From positions 806,001 through 870,000 of the forward strand of contig CBDANB010000006.1 in NCBI GenBank assembly GCA_965197395.1: DNA of 64,000 nt, read 5' to 3'. Source of the DNA: CAZYFH01 sp965197395. GTDB lineage: Bacteria; Acidobacteriota; Vicinamibacteria; Vicinamibacterales; UBA8438. The notes beneath the pieces were generated by a model. The model was not told the DNA's origin. It made no database searches and worked only from the letters and a program-made list of their open reading frames with translations. The position numbers and the translations under genes are program-made. Positions within the stretch are counted from its first letter, which is position 1. Each line of letters begins with the position of its first letter. Positions 41,854-50,621 of this stretch are shown in pieces.

Positions 41854-42929
41854 TGCACCGCCGTTGATATGCGATCAAGCATTCGCGTGTGCGACCGGAT
41901 GATGGCACGTGCCGGCTTGGTCCACTCGAAGGGCGTAGGGTGCCGGTTCCAGGCGCGTAGGTAAGCGACGAGATGATCCTGTAGCGCCCGCTTCGAGGCG
42001 AAGTCGGTGAGCGACAGGGACTGTTTGGCCAAGATTCCGAAGAAGCCTTCGATCTGGTTCAGCCAGGACGCGCTCGTTGGGGTGTAGTGGAAGTGGACGC
42101 GCGGGTTGCCGGCGAGCCAGGCGCGCACGTCCTCCGTATTGTGCGTGGAAGAGTTGTCGAGCACGACATGGAGTTGACGGCCCGGATAGGTGCGGACGAC
42201 CTTCTTCATAAACCGGAGGAAGTCCGTCGCCGTATGGCTGGTGCTGAAGCGGTGGGTCACTTTTCCGGTCGCGACCTCAAGGGCGGCGAAGAGATCGACG
42301 ATCCCGTGCCGCCGATAGTCGTGCGTGTGCCGCACGGCGCGGCCCGCTCGTAAGGGGAGCGGCGGTTGGGTACGCTCCAAGGCCTGGATGGACGTCTTCT
42401 CGTCGACACTGAGCACAATCGCGTGTTCCGGCGGGCGGAGGTACAGACCGACGACATCCGTGACCTTGGCCGCGAATGCCGGATCTCGACTCACTTTGTA
42501 GGTGCGGGTGAGGTGTGGCTTGACGCCGTTGGCTCGCAGGACGTCGGACACACAGCCGCTCGTGAACCCGACCGCGTGGCCCAGGAGACGGGTCGTCCAC
42601 CGGCTTCGCCCGGCGGGCGGGGGCGACAGCGCGAGTTGCACGATCTCCTCAACAGTGTCGGCTGGCACGGCATGGTCCCGGCGGCCGGACTTCGGACGGT
42701 CAAACAGCCCGTCAACACCCTCCCGCACGAAGCGGCGCCGGATCCGCGACACCGCTTCCGGCGACAGGTCGAGCCGCGACGCAATGTCCACGCCTCCTTC
42801 GCCAGCCGCACTCAAGAGAATGACGCGTGCGCGGCGCACCAACCCGGCTGGCTCCTTCGCGCGCGCGACAAGGGCTTCCAGCATCTTCTGTTGTTTACGT
42901 GTCGTTCTGACGTGGTGTGTGTGTGCCAC
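41850..42929 (-). CDS. IS630-family transposase
   Basis: A 359-residue DDE transposase. The N-terminus has a helix-turn-helix pair ('GVDIASRLDLSPEAVSRIRR'), and the catalytic triad sits in 'VLSVDEKTSIQALERT', 'LHVVLDNSSTHNTEDV' and 'NQIEGFFGILAKQSLS'. All three acidic residues and the length are intact, so it may be active. The stop codon is not inside the element: the last bases are CAC, and TAG is formed from the duplicated TA plus the G of the flanking stop (see the element). Confidence 0.95.
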   Translation of the reverse strand: MAHTHHVRTTRKQQKMLEALVARAKEPAGLVRRARVILLSAAGEGGVDIASRLDLSPEAVSRIRRRFVREGVDGLFDRPKSGRRDHAVPADTVEEIVQLALSPPPAGRSRWTTRLLGHAVGFTSGCVSDVLRANGVKPHLTRTYKVSRDPAFAAKVTDVVGLYLRPPEHAIVLSVDEKTSIQALERTQPPLPLRAGRAVRHTHDYRRHGIVDLFAALEVATGKVTHRFSTSHTATDFLRFMKKVVRTYPGRQLHVVLDNSSTHNTEDVRAWLAGNPRVHFHYTPTSASWLNQIEGFFGILAKQSLSLTDFASKRALQDHLVAYLRAWNRHPTPFEWTKPARAIIRSHTRMLDRISTAVH

Positions 42930-42975
42930 ACACGCATTAGATCACATGCTTGACCTTATATCAACGGCGGTGCAC
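41853..42975. mobile_element. Complete IS630 element (1123 bp) at a TA target
   Basis: The ends are inverted repeats sharing GTGCACCGCCGTTGATAT and then partly degenerate (TCAAGCAT). The TA target is duplicated at 41851-41852 and 42976-42977. A CTAG tetranucleotide originally held the overlapping stop codons of two convergent genes, the BASS transporter and DUF4202; each retains a TAG because the first or last base of the element supplies G or C. The element carries only the transposase gene. Confidence 0.92.
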
Positions 42976-43592
42976 TAGTGGCAAGGATCGGCGGCGACTG
43001 CGCGCCCCACGATCGCGGCTACTTCGGGCGCGAGGTCGAGCGTGAGGGCGGCGCTGCGCCCGGAATCGGACATCTTCCGCCAGGTCTTCCGCAGGATATC
43101 CACGAGCTTTTCTTCGTCGTGCTGCGTCGCGAAGTCGGCGAGGTAGTGCTCGAGAAACACCAGGCAGATCACATCCTCGAGGAGCTGCACGTCTGGGTCG
43201 GCTTTTAGCCGCTCCTTCCGAAGCAGCGACGAGACCCGACCGATCGCGGCGTCGTCATAGCCGACCTCGCGCAGAATCGCGCCGGCTGTCTCGGCGTGAA
43301 ACGCCCCCAGGTCGGTCCGCCACGACCGGTACCCGTCGCGGCCGTCGGGATAGGTCGACCGCGGAATCGTCCAGCGCTGGACGTGCTGGCAGCGGACTGC
43401 GAGTCGGACAGCCTCGGACGCCCCGGGTGCGAACCGCTCGAGCGCGGCCGTCATACGACGGGCGTAGACGAGCTCCTTCGGCCGCGACACGCCGTCGACG
43501 GTCTCGCGGTTCGGATCTTGGGCGTTGGCCTCGTCGAACCGCGCGATGGCGTGCGCGAACCGGCCCGGGTGCGCTGTGCTTCTTTGGATCAC
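42975..43592 (-). CDS. DUF4202 family protein
   Basis: A 205-residue protein. 'FAHAIARFDEANAQDPNRET' at the start and 'RCQHVQRWTIPRSTYPDGRD' with 'YRSWRTDLGAFHAETAGAIL' in the middle are the DUF4202 signature, with conserved His residues that could bind a metal. In this and many genomes it lies next to sat-cysC or other sulfate-assimilation genes, so a role there is plausible but unproven. Its stop was rebuilt after the IS630 insertion. Confidence 0.85.
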   Translation of the reverse strand: MIQRSTAHPGRFAHAIARFDEANAQDPNRETVDGVSRPKELVYARRMTAALERFAPGASEAVRLAVRCQHVQRWTIPRSTYPDGRDGYRSWRTDLGAFHAETAGAILREVGYDDAAIGRVSSLLRKERLKADPDVQLLEDVICLVFLEHYLADFATQHDEEKLVDILRKTWRKMSDSGRSAALTLDLAPEVAAIVGRAVAADPCH

Positions 43593-43619
43593 GCTCCGCC
43601 TCGCACTGGATGCGCTCTG

Positions 43620-45356
43620 TCAGTCGTCGTCCTCCGCCCCGACGTACCCCTCCTTTTCGAGGTGCAGGACGATCTGTTGCGCCGCCTCCTCGGGTGTCAG
43701 CGCCGTCGTGTCGATGACGAGGTCGGCGTCAGGCGGTTCTTCGTACGGATCCGAGATACCGGTGAACTCCTTGATGATGCCGGCGCGGGCCTTGGCATAC
43801 AGACCCTTGCGGTCACGCTCCTCGCACACCGCGATCGGCGTGTCGACAAAGACGAGCATGAAGCCGCCTGCCGGCTCGACCATCGAGCGCACGTCCTTTC
43901 GGACCGCGTCATAGGGTGCGATCGGCGCACAGACGGCGATGCCACCGTTCTTGGTGATCTCCGACGCCACGTAGCCGATCCGGCGGATGTTGATGTCGCG
44001 GTGTTCCTTCGAGAAGCCAAGCTCCTTCGACAGGTTCCTCCGGACGAGGTCGCCGTCGAGCAGCGTCACGGGGCGCCCTCCCATCTCCAGGAACTTCACC
44101 AGGAGCGCGTTCGCGATGGTCGATTTTCCCGACCCGGACAAGCCGGTAAAAAATACCGTGAACCCCTGGCGGTGCCGCGGTGGGTGGCTCCGTCGGAGCT
44201 CGTGCGCGACGTCGGCAAACGTGAACCATGTGGGCACGTCCTGGCCTTTGGCGAGGCGTCCGCGCAGCTCGGTTCCCGACAGGTTCAGCGTGCGCTTGCC
44301 GTCCGGGACCTCATCGACGGGCACATACGAATCGAGGTCCTCGACATAGACCATCATCTTGAACGGCACCATCGCGACGCCCAGCTCGGCCTCGTGCTGG
44401 CGGAGCAGCTCCTGCGCGTCGTATGGACCGTAGAACGGAGTCCCGCTCGAATCGCTGCCGGGTCCGGCATGATCACGGCCGACGATGAGATGCGTGCACC
44501 CGTGGTTCTTCCGAATGATCGCGTGCCACACCGCCTCGCGTGGACCGCCCATCCGCATCGCCAGCGGTAGCAGCGACAGCATCGCGGTCTTCCGCGGATA
44601 CCGGTGGAGCAATGCCTGATAGCACCGCACCCGGGTGTAGTGGTCGACGTCGCCGGGCTTGGTCAACCCGACCACCGGATGGATGAGGAGGCTCGCCTCC
44701 ACCTCTTTCGCGGCGCGGAGCGTCAGCTCCTGGTGGGCGCGATGCATCGGGTTGCGGGTTTGAAACGCCACGATCTTCGTCCACCCCAGCTTGGCGAACT
44801 CGGCTCGCAGCTCCGCGGGTCGATGACGCAACAGTTTGTAGTCGTAGTGGGTCACCGGCTGCAGGCCGGTCACCCGTCCGCCAACATAGAACGGCTGAGC
44901 CTGGTCGAGGAGGTAGGCCACCCCCGGATGCTCGCGATTCGCGGTGCCGAACACCGCGTCGGCCTCGGCCTCGCGAGCGGGTTGCCAGACGTCCTCCACG
45001 GCGAGGGCGGCGATCATCACACCCTCCTCGTCGCGTAGCGCCAGGTTCAACCCAGGCTTCAGTGTCCCGGCGAGCTCCTCGGACACATCGAGCGTGATCG
45101 GGATCGGCCAGAGTGTGCCGCCGGCATCGGCGAGCCGCATATCGGCGCACACACGTTCATGGTCCTTCTGACCCATAAAGCCGGTCAGCGGCGAGAAGGC
45201 TCCGGTAAGGAGCAGCTCGAGGTCGCAGAGCTGTCGCGCCGTCAGGTCGTGAGACGGCCAATCGCGCGACTCCGCCTTAACGGCGGCCGCGCGCGCATCG
45301 TCGACACACAGGTCCACGAGCGTCCCGCCATGCGGGGCAATGAGATGGTCGGACAC
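43620..45356 (-). CDS. Bifunctional sulfate adenylyltransferase / adenylylsulfate kinase
   Basis: A 578-residue fusion. The ATP-sulfurylase part (about 1-385) has 'QTRNPMHRAHQELTLRAA' (HxxH) and 'LIVGRDHAGPGSDSSGTPFY'; the APS-kinase part (about 395-575) has 'TVFFTGLSGSGKSTIANALL' (P-loop) and 'LLDGDLVRRNLSKELGFSKE'. It makes APS and then PAPS from sulfate and ATP. APS feeds the APS reductase at 54557 and PAPS could serve the sulfotransferase starting 122 bp away. DUF4202 follows at 27 bp on the same strand. ATG 45356 is the canonical start. Confidence 0.96.
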   Translation of the reverse strand: MSDHLIAPHGGTLVDLCVDDARAAAVKAESRDWPSHDLTARQLCDLELLLTGAFSPLTGFMGQKDHERVCADMRLADAGGTLWPIPITLDVSEELAGTLKPGLNLALRDEEGVMIAALAVEDVWQPAREAEADAVFGTANREHPGVAYLLDQAQPFYVGGRVTGLQPVTHYDYKLLRHRPAELRAEFAKLGWTKIVAFQTRNPMHRAHQELTLRAAKEVEASLLIHPVVGLTKPGDVDHYTRVRCYQALLHRYPRKTAMLSLLPLAMRMGGPREAVWHAIIRKNHGCTHLIVGRDHAGPGSDSSGTPFYGPYDAQELLRQHEAELGVAMVPFKMMVYVEDLDSYVPVDEVPDGKRTLNLSGTELRGRLAKGQDVPTWFTFADVAHELRRSHPPRHRQGFTVFFTGLSGSGKSTIANALLVKFLEMGGRPVTLLDGDLVRRNLSKELGFSKEHRDINIRRIGYVASEITKNGGIAVCAPIAPYDAVRKDVRSMVEPAGGFMLVFVDTPIAVCEERDRKGLYAKARAGIIKEFTGISDPYEEPPDADLVIDTTALTPEEAAQQIVLHLEKEGYVGAEDDD

Positions 45357-45478
45357 AAGGTCACTCCTAGGAAACGGATCGAACGAACCGGAGAACCCGT
45401 GAGGATAGCATGCGTCGGTGTCCTCACCGCTTGACCCCTTGGGGGAATCGGTTGAAACTGGCCACCATCGGTGCCGTC

Positions 45479-46090
45479 ATGAGCTTCCTGAAGCGCCTGT
45501 GGGGCGCATGTTCGGCCGACGAGCCGATCATCATCGTGTCCGGCCTGCCCCGATCGGGCACCTCGATGTTGATGCGCATGCTGGCAGCGGGCGGGATCGA
45601 GCTGGTGGTCGACGGGCTCCGCACAGCCGACGCGGACAATCCCAAAGGCTACTACGAGCTCGAGCGGGTCAAAGAGCTCGACAAGACGACGGACACGTCG
45701 TGGCTGGCCGACACGCGCGGCAAGGGCCTCAAGGTCATCTCGTTTCTCCTGCAGCACCTCCCGTCGACCTACGATTACAAGGTCATCTTTCTGCGGCGCA
45801 GTCTGCCGGAGGTGCTCGCCTCGCAACAGAAGATGCTCGACCGCCGGGGCGAACCGCCCGGCGAGACCAATGATGCCGACCTGGCCGACCTGTTCACCGC
45901 TCACCTGAAGAAGGTCGAGACCCAGCTCGCCAGCCGAGTCAACTGCGAGGTGCTGTATGTGGAGCATCGGCGCGCCGTGTCGGAACCGGCGGTCGTCGCC
46001 GGGCAGATCGGCCAATTCCTCGGTGGCGACCTCGACGTCGAGGCGATGGCCGCGGCCGTGGACACCGCGCTCTATCGGAACAGAGCCTAG
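45479..46090 (+). CDS. PAPS-dependent sulfotransferase family protein
   Basis: A 203-residue short sulfotransferase. 'IIIVSGLPRSGTSMLMRMLA' is the 5'-phosphosulfate loop and 'YKVIFLRRSLPEVLASQQKM' the 3'-phosphate-binding strand and helix. It would transfer sulfuryl groups from PAPS made by the divergent sat-cysC product. ATG 45479 is the start that puts the P-loop near residue 20. The next gene begins 5 bp after its stop. The acceptor is unknown; a glycan or lipid headgroup fits the context. Confidence 0.82.
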   Translation: MSFLKRLWGACSADEPIIIVSGLPRSGTSMLMRMLAAGGIELVVDGLRTADADNPKGYYELERVKELDKTTDTSWLADTRGKGLKVISFLLQHLPSTYDYKVIFLRRSLPEVLASQQKMLDRRGEPPGETNDADLADLFTAHLKKVETQLASRVNCEVLYVEHRRAVSEPAVVAGQIGQFLGGDLDVEAMAAAVDTALYRNRA

Positions 46091-46094
46091 GACG

Positions 46095-48302
46095 ATGCCA
46101 GTGGTTCCAGACTTCCAGCGCTCCAGGGTTCTCGGGTCGACGGGCGGAGTCATCTGCGCGGTGCTGTTGCTGGTATTGGGCGCGACGGAGCCGGCGCTCG
46201 CCTACGTCGGTCCCGGTGCCGGATTCGCCTTCGTCTCGTCGCTGTTCATCATCATCTTCACGATGTTTCTCGCGTTCCTCACCCTCTTGACCTGGCCGCT
46301 CAGGTGGGTGGTGCAGCGCATTCGCGGCAGCCGGGCGCTGGCGGCGGCGCGCGTCCGCCGCGTCGTGATCCTCGGTCTCGACGGTCAGGACCCGGAGCTC
46401 ACCGACCAGTTCATGACGGAAGGGCTACTCCCGAACCTCGCCCGCCTGCGCGATCGAGGGACCTTTCGCCCGCTCGGGACGACGCTGCTCGCGGAGTCAC
46501 CCGTCGCGTGGACGTCGTTTCAGACCGGATGCAACCCCGGCAAGCACCGGATCTTTGATTTCCTCGTGCCCAACCGTAAGTCGCACCTCCCCGAGCTGTG
46601 TTCGGCGCGCGTCGACCCGCCGAAGCGCACACTGCGACTGGGGCCGTTCCGGATTCCGCTCGGGAAACCGCTCATCCAGGCGGGCCGCCGGAGCCAGCCC
46701 TTCTGGAAGATCCTCGGTGACCACGGGGTCTTCAGCACCATTCTCCGGGTCCCGATTACGTTTCCCGCAGAGAAATTCAACGGCGTCCTGTTGTCCGCGA
46801 TGAGCGTCCCCGACCTCAAGGGCAGTCAGGGCACCTATTTCTACTTCAGCAGCGACACCGATGAGGCCGACCGGCTGGCGGCCTCGATGAAGAACGGCGA
46901 GCGAATCGCGCTGACCCTCGCCGACGGTGTGGCCCGAGGCGCCATCCCGGGGCCTGAGAACACGATGCGCGCCGGTGGCGGCGAGCTGCAGCTGCCACTC
47001 GAACTGCGGGCCGGGGTGACCGGCGACGACGCCACGCTGACCATCGACGACGCGACGTACGACCTGAAGCGGCGCACCTACACACCATGGATCGAGCTCG
47101 GGTTCCAGGCCGCGCCTGGCGTCACCGTCCGCGGCATCGTGCGCTTCTATCTCCTGGAGTGCACTCCGCACGTCAAGCTGTATATGACGCCGATCAACAT
47201 CGATCCTGACAAGCCCGCGTTGCCCATCTCCCATCCGTTCACGTACGCCGTCTATCTCTCCAAGACGCTGGGTCGCTATTCCACGCTCGGGGTGGCCGAG
47301 GACATGTCTTCGCTGAACGAGGGCGTCGTCGATGAAGATGCGTTTCTCGACCAGACCTACCTGATACACGACGAACGCGAGCGAATGTTCTTCGACGCGC
47401 TCGCCAAGACCGCTCGTGGCGCGGTGGTGTGCGTCTTCGATATCACCGACCGGGTCCAGCACATGCTCTTCCGGCACCTCGACGACACGCACCCCGCGAA
47501 CCGCGGTCGCGACACGAAACACCGCGATGCGATCAAGACGCTCTACGCGCGCATGGATGATCTGGTCGGCCGGACGATGGCCCGTCTCGAGGACGACGAC
47601 GTCCTCGTCGTCATGTCCGACCATGGCTTCAAACCGTTCCGTCGCTGCGTCAACCTGAACAGTTGGCTCTATACCCACGGGTTCCTGGCGCTCAAGAACG
47701 GTAGGCCGACCGGCGCCGATATGTTCCAGGACGTCGACTGGTCGCGCACCAAGGCCTACGCGGTTGGCTTCGGCGGTATCTACCTCAACGTGCAGGGCCG
47801 CGAGGCCCACGGCATCGTGGCCCCCGGCGATGAGGCGGCGGCGACCAAGCGCGCGATCCAGGACGGACTGAAGGCGCTCTACGACGAGCAGGAGCAGACG
47901 CACCCGGTACGAGAGGTGTATGACGCGACGGAGGTCTACAGCGGTCCGTACGTCGCCGATGCCCCGGACCTCATCGTCGGTTGCCGCCCAGGACACCGCG
48001 TCGGGTGGCTCTCCGTCACCGGCGGCGTGAGCGAGGACGTGCTTGAGGACAACGTACGGCCGTGGAGCGGCGACCACAACTTCAACCCGCCGGACGTACC
48101 CGGGATGTTTTTCTGCAACCGCCAGATCGCCACCGCCACACCGAGCATCATGGACATCGGGCCGACAGTGCTCGACCTCTTTGGCGTGCCGGTGCAACCG
48201 CACTGCGACGGCACCTCGTTCATGCCGGCCACGCCGCCCCGGACGGAGCCGCTCCCGGTCGCGGCGCCGGCCACGGCGCGACACGCCGAGGCGAAGTCGT
48301 GA
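46095..48302 (+). CDS. Alkaline-phosphatase-superfamily phosphodiesterase (membrane-anchored)
   Basis: A 735-residue protein with an N-terminal signal/TM region (residues 15-35), a second TM helix (about 45-70), and then a type I phosphodiesterase/nucleotide pyrophosphatase domain. 'RRVVILGLDGQDPELTDQFM' carries the first metal Asp, 'LAESPVAWTSFQTGCNPGKH' the nucleophile Ser/Thr region and 'DDDVLVVMSDHGFKPFRRCV' the later metal ligands. The mature domain is probably periplasmic. The substrate is unknown. It shares its layout with the next gene, which starts at a GTGA overlap. Confidence 0.85.
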   Translation: MPVVPDFQRSRVLGSTGGVICAVLLLVLGATEPALAYVGPGAGFAFVSSLFIIIFTMFLAFLTLLTWPLRWVVQRIRGSRALAAARVRRVVILGLDGQDPELTDQFMTEGLLPNLARLRDRGTFRPLGTTLLAESPVAWTSFQTGCNPGKHRIFDFLVPNRKSHLPELCSARVDPPKRTLRLGPFRIPLGKPLIQAGRRSQPFWKILGDHGVFSTILRVPITFPAEKFNGVLLSAMSVPDLKGSQGTYFYFSSDTDEADRLAASMKNGERIALTLADGVARGAIPGPENTMRAGGGELQLPLELRAGVTGDDATLTIDDATYDLKRRTYTPWIELGFQAAPGVTVRGIVRFYLLECTPHVKLYMTPINIDPDKPALPISHPFTYAVYLSKTLGRYSTLGVAEDMSSLNEGVVDEDAFLDQTYLIHDERERMFFDALAKTARGAVVCVFDITDRVQHMLFRHLDDTHPANRGRDTKHRDAIKTLYARMDDLVGRTMARLEDDDVLVVMSDHGFKPFRRCVNLNSWLYTHGFLALKNGRPTGADMFQDVDWSRTKAYAVGFGGIYLNVQGREAHGIVAPGDEAAATKRAIQDGLKALYDEQEQTHPVREVYDATEVYSGPYVADAPDLIVGCRPGHRVGWLSVTGGVSEDVLEDNVRPWSGDHNFNPPDVPGMFFCNRQIATATPSIMDIGPTVLDLFGVPVQPHCDGTSFMPATPPRTEPLPVAAPATARHAEAKS

Positions 48303-50317
48303 ACCGGCGCCGCAGCTTCCTGACCGCCGTCGGCGCGCTCCTGGTCGGCGTCATCGCGTGTGGGCTGCCCGGCGCGCCGGGCGACCGTCGAGTGATCGTC
48401 CTCGGCATCGACGGCATGGATGCGACCTATCTCGCGCAGTTCATGGAGGACGGGCTACTGCCGAACTTCAGCCGGCTGGCGTCCGAGGGCGACTTCACCC
48501 CCCTCCAGACGAGCATGCCACCGCTCAGCCCGGTCGCATGGTCGAACTTCATCACCGGGATGAACCCCGGCGGCCACGGCGTCTTCGACTTCGTGCTCCG
48601 CGAACCAGCAACGCTTGAGATGTATCCGCCGACGTATCGGGTGCTCCCGACCGGACGAAGCCTGACCGTCGGGTCGTGGGACATTCCGGTGACGGGGGGT
48701 GGTGTCGAGCTCTTTCGCAAGGGACCGGCCCTGTGGGAGCTGCTGGACGACGCCGGCATCTCGACGACGGTGTTCCGGATGCCTATGAACTTCCCTCCGG
48801 TCGACTCCGATGGCCGGTCGTTTTCCGGCATGGGCACGCCGGACGTCCTCGGAGGATCCGGCACGTATTCGTACTACACCGACTACCCGCCGGAGAACAT
48901 AAACGATCTGGCGGACGGGACCGGCGGACACCTTGTCGAGGTCATCAACGACCGGGTACGCGCCCAACTCGTCGGCCCGCCGAACCCCGTTCGCCGATTC
49001 CCGCGCGACGACGGTGCGCCGCGTGCCGCCGACGCGGAGATCGAATACGAGAATCCGGAGCTCACCGTCGACTTCGAGGTACTGCTCGACCCGGAGGCGC
49101 CGGCGGCAAAGTTCGTCGTGCAGGACGACGAGTTCGTCCTCAACGAGGGGGAGTGGAGCGACTGGATCCCCGTTGACTTCGAAGCCGTTCCGTATCTGGT
49201 CAGCATCGGCGCTGCGGCGCGTTTCTACCTGCAGGAGGTGCGACCTGACTTCAGGCTCTACGTGACACCGCTGCAGATCGACCCGGCCAACCCCATGCTG
49301 CCGGTGTCGACGCCGGACGATTGGGGCAGCGAGATCACCGACGCGATCGGCCGCTTCTACACGGAGGAGTTGCCCGAGGATACCGACGCCTACCTCGACG
49401 GTGTCTTCACGGCGCGAGAGTTCTGGGACCAGTCGCAGTTCATCTACCGCGAGCGTCGTAGGGCACTCGACTACATGCTGGAGTCGTTCGATGAAGGGCT
49501 GCTCTTCTTCTACTTCTCGAGCGTCGATCAGGGGAGCCACATGCTCCACCACTTCTCGGTCCCCGACCACCCGGCGTTCGTGAACGACGAAATGCTGGCG
49601 AACGGTATCCGAACGCTGTACGAGGAGATGGACGAGGCGCTCGGCCGTGTCCTCGAGGAGGTAGACGGCGACGACCGGACGACGCTCATTGTGATGTCCG
49701 ACCACGGCTTTGCCCCGTGGTATTGGAAGGTCCACCTGAACTCGTGGTTGGCTGAGAAAGGCTATGTGACGCTCAAAGACCCGTCGCGGCAAGGGCTCAC
49801 GCCGTTGTTCTTGAACGTCGACTGGAGTCGGACCACCGCGTACGCGCTGGGACTGCAGGGCCTCTACGTCAACCTGCGGGGTCGCGAGGACGACGGGATC
49901 GTGGCGCCGGGAGCGGAATACGACGCGTTGCTCGATCGACTCGAGGCCGATCTGCTGGGAATGGTAGACGACCGCAACGGACAATCCCCGGTCGCGCTGG
50001 TGTATCGCTCGCGGGAGGAGCTCAGCGGACCATACGTCGACGAGGCGCCTGACATCGTCGTCGGCTACAGCCGGGGCTATCGGTCATCCAATGAAAGCAT
50101 CCTCGGGGAATTCCCCCGGGAGATCTTCACAGACAACGACGAAGCGTGGAGCGGTGACCACCAGAACGACTACCGCCTGGTGCCGGGCGTGCTGCTCACC
50201 AACCGGCGCATAGCGCTCGGCCAGCCGGCGCTCTACGACGTCACCGTTGCCGTGCTGGATGAGTTCGGTCTCGCGCCGCTGCCGGAGATGATCGGCGAGG
50301 ACGCGATTGAGGATTGA
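48299..50317 (+). CDS. Second alkaline-phosphatase-superfamily protein, lipoprotein
   Basis: A 672-residue paralogue of the preceding gene. The lipobox is 'LLVGVIACG' (Cys 21). 'RRVIVLGIDGMDATYLAQFM' and 'MPPLSPVAWSNFITGMNPGG' are the metal and nucleophile motifs and 'TTLIVMSDHGFAPWYWKVHL' the C-terminal metal site. The central domain corresponds to that of the paralogue, so the pair arose by duplication and diverged in membrane attachment. GTG 48299 overlaps the upstream TGA (GTGA), which fixes the start. Confidence 0.87.
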   Translation: MNRRRSFLTAVGALLVGVIACGLPGAPGDRRVIVLGIDGMDATYLAQFMEDGLLPNFSRLASEGDFTPLQTSMPPLSPVAWSNFITGMNPGGHGVFDFVLREPATLEMYPPTYRVLPTGRSLTVGSWDIPVTGGGVELFRKGPALWELLDDAGISTTVFRMPMNFPPVDSDGRSFSGMGTPDVLGGSGTYSYYTDYPPENINDLADGTGGHLVEVINDRVRAQLVGPPNPVRRFPRDDGAPRAADAEIEYENPELTVDFEVLLDPEAPAAKFVVQDDEFVLNEGEWSDWIPVDFEAVPYLVSIGAAARFYLQEVRPDFRLYVTPLQIDPANPMLPVSTPDDWGSEITDAIGRFYTEELPEDTDAYLDGVFTAREFWDQSQFIYRERRRALDYMLESFDEGLLFFYFSSVDQGSHMLHHFSVPDHPAFVNDEMLANGIRTLYEEMDEALGRVLEEVDGDDRTTLIVMSDHGFAPWYWKVHLNSWLAEKGYVTLKDPSRQGLTPLFLNVDWSRTTAYALGLQGLYVNLRGREDDGIVAPGAEYDALLDRLEADLLGMVDDRNGQSPVALVYRSREELSGPYVDEAPDIVVGYSRGYRSSNESILGEFPREIFTDNDEAWSGDHQNDYRLVPGVLLTNRRIALGQPALYDVTVAVLDEFGLAPLPEMIGEDAIED

Positions 50318-50337
50318 GTTCGGCGCTGTGGATGGCG

Positions 50338-50390
50338 TCGTAGCGCAGGCCTTCAGGCCTGCGTGGCAAGGCTAAAGCCTTGCCCTACGA
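50338..50390. repeat. REP family A, double palindrome (53 bp)
   Basis: TCGTAG...CTACGA encloses two perfect palindromes in tandem: GCAGGCCTTCAGGCCTGC and GGCAAGGCTAAAGCCTTGCC. It lies between the second AlkP gene and the next small gene and may act as a transcript-stabilising or terminating hairpin pair. Confidence 0.7.
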
Positions 50391-50420
50391 AGACGGACGC
50401 TGAGTCGGAAAGGTGGGCGT

Positions 50421-50612
50421 ATGTTTGGATCCAAAGTGAAGATCGACAAGGCGCTCCTGGAGAAAGCCACGCGGTTCGCCGGCATTGCCGGCTACTCGAA
50501 CGTCGAGGAGTTCATCAACCACGCGCTGGAGAAGGAGATCGCCCAGCTCGAGGGGGCCGACTCGGAAGAGGAAATCAAGAAGCGGCTCAAGGGACTCGGC
50601 TACATCTCCTAG
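50421..50612 (+). CDS. Small (63-aa) ribbon-helix-helix-like protein
   Basis: A 63-residue protein, 'VKIDKALLEKATRFAGIAGY' then 'SNVEEFINHALEKEIAQLEG', with a strand-helix-helix pattern reminiscent of ribbon-helix-helix DNA-binding proteins, and a Lys/Glu-rich end. It is 7-10 bp upstream of the membrane-protein gene and inside the AlkP-sulfatase run, and may regulate it. The short length and good codon bias suggest a real gene, but the function is inferred. Confidence 0.6.
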   Translation: MFGSKVKIDKALLEKATRFAGIAGYSNVEEFINHALEKEIAQLEGADSEEEIKKRLKGLGYIS

Positions 50613-50621
50613 GAGCCCTTG

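Noticed and set aside
46497..48284. A 595-codon minus-strand frame opposite the first AlkP gene
   Set aside because: Antisense shadow; no motif, while the plus strand has the AlkP metal and nucleophile motifs.
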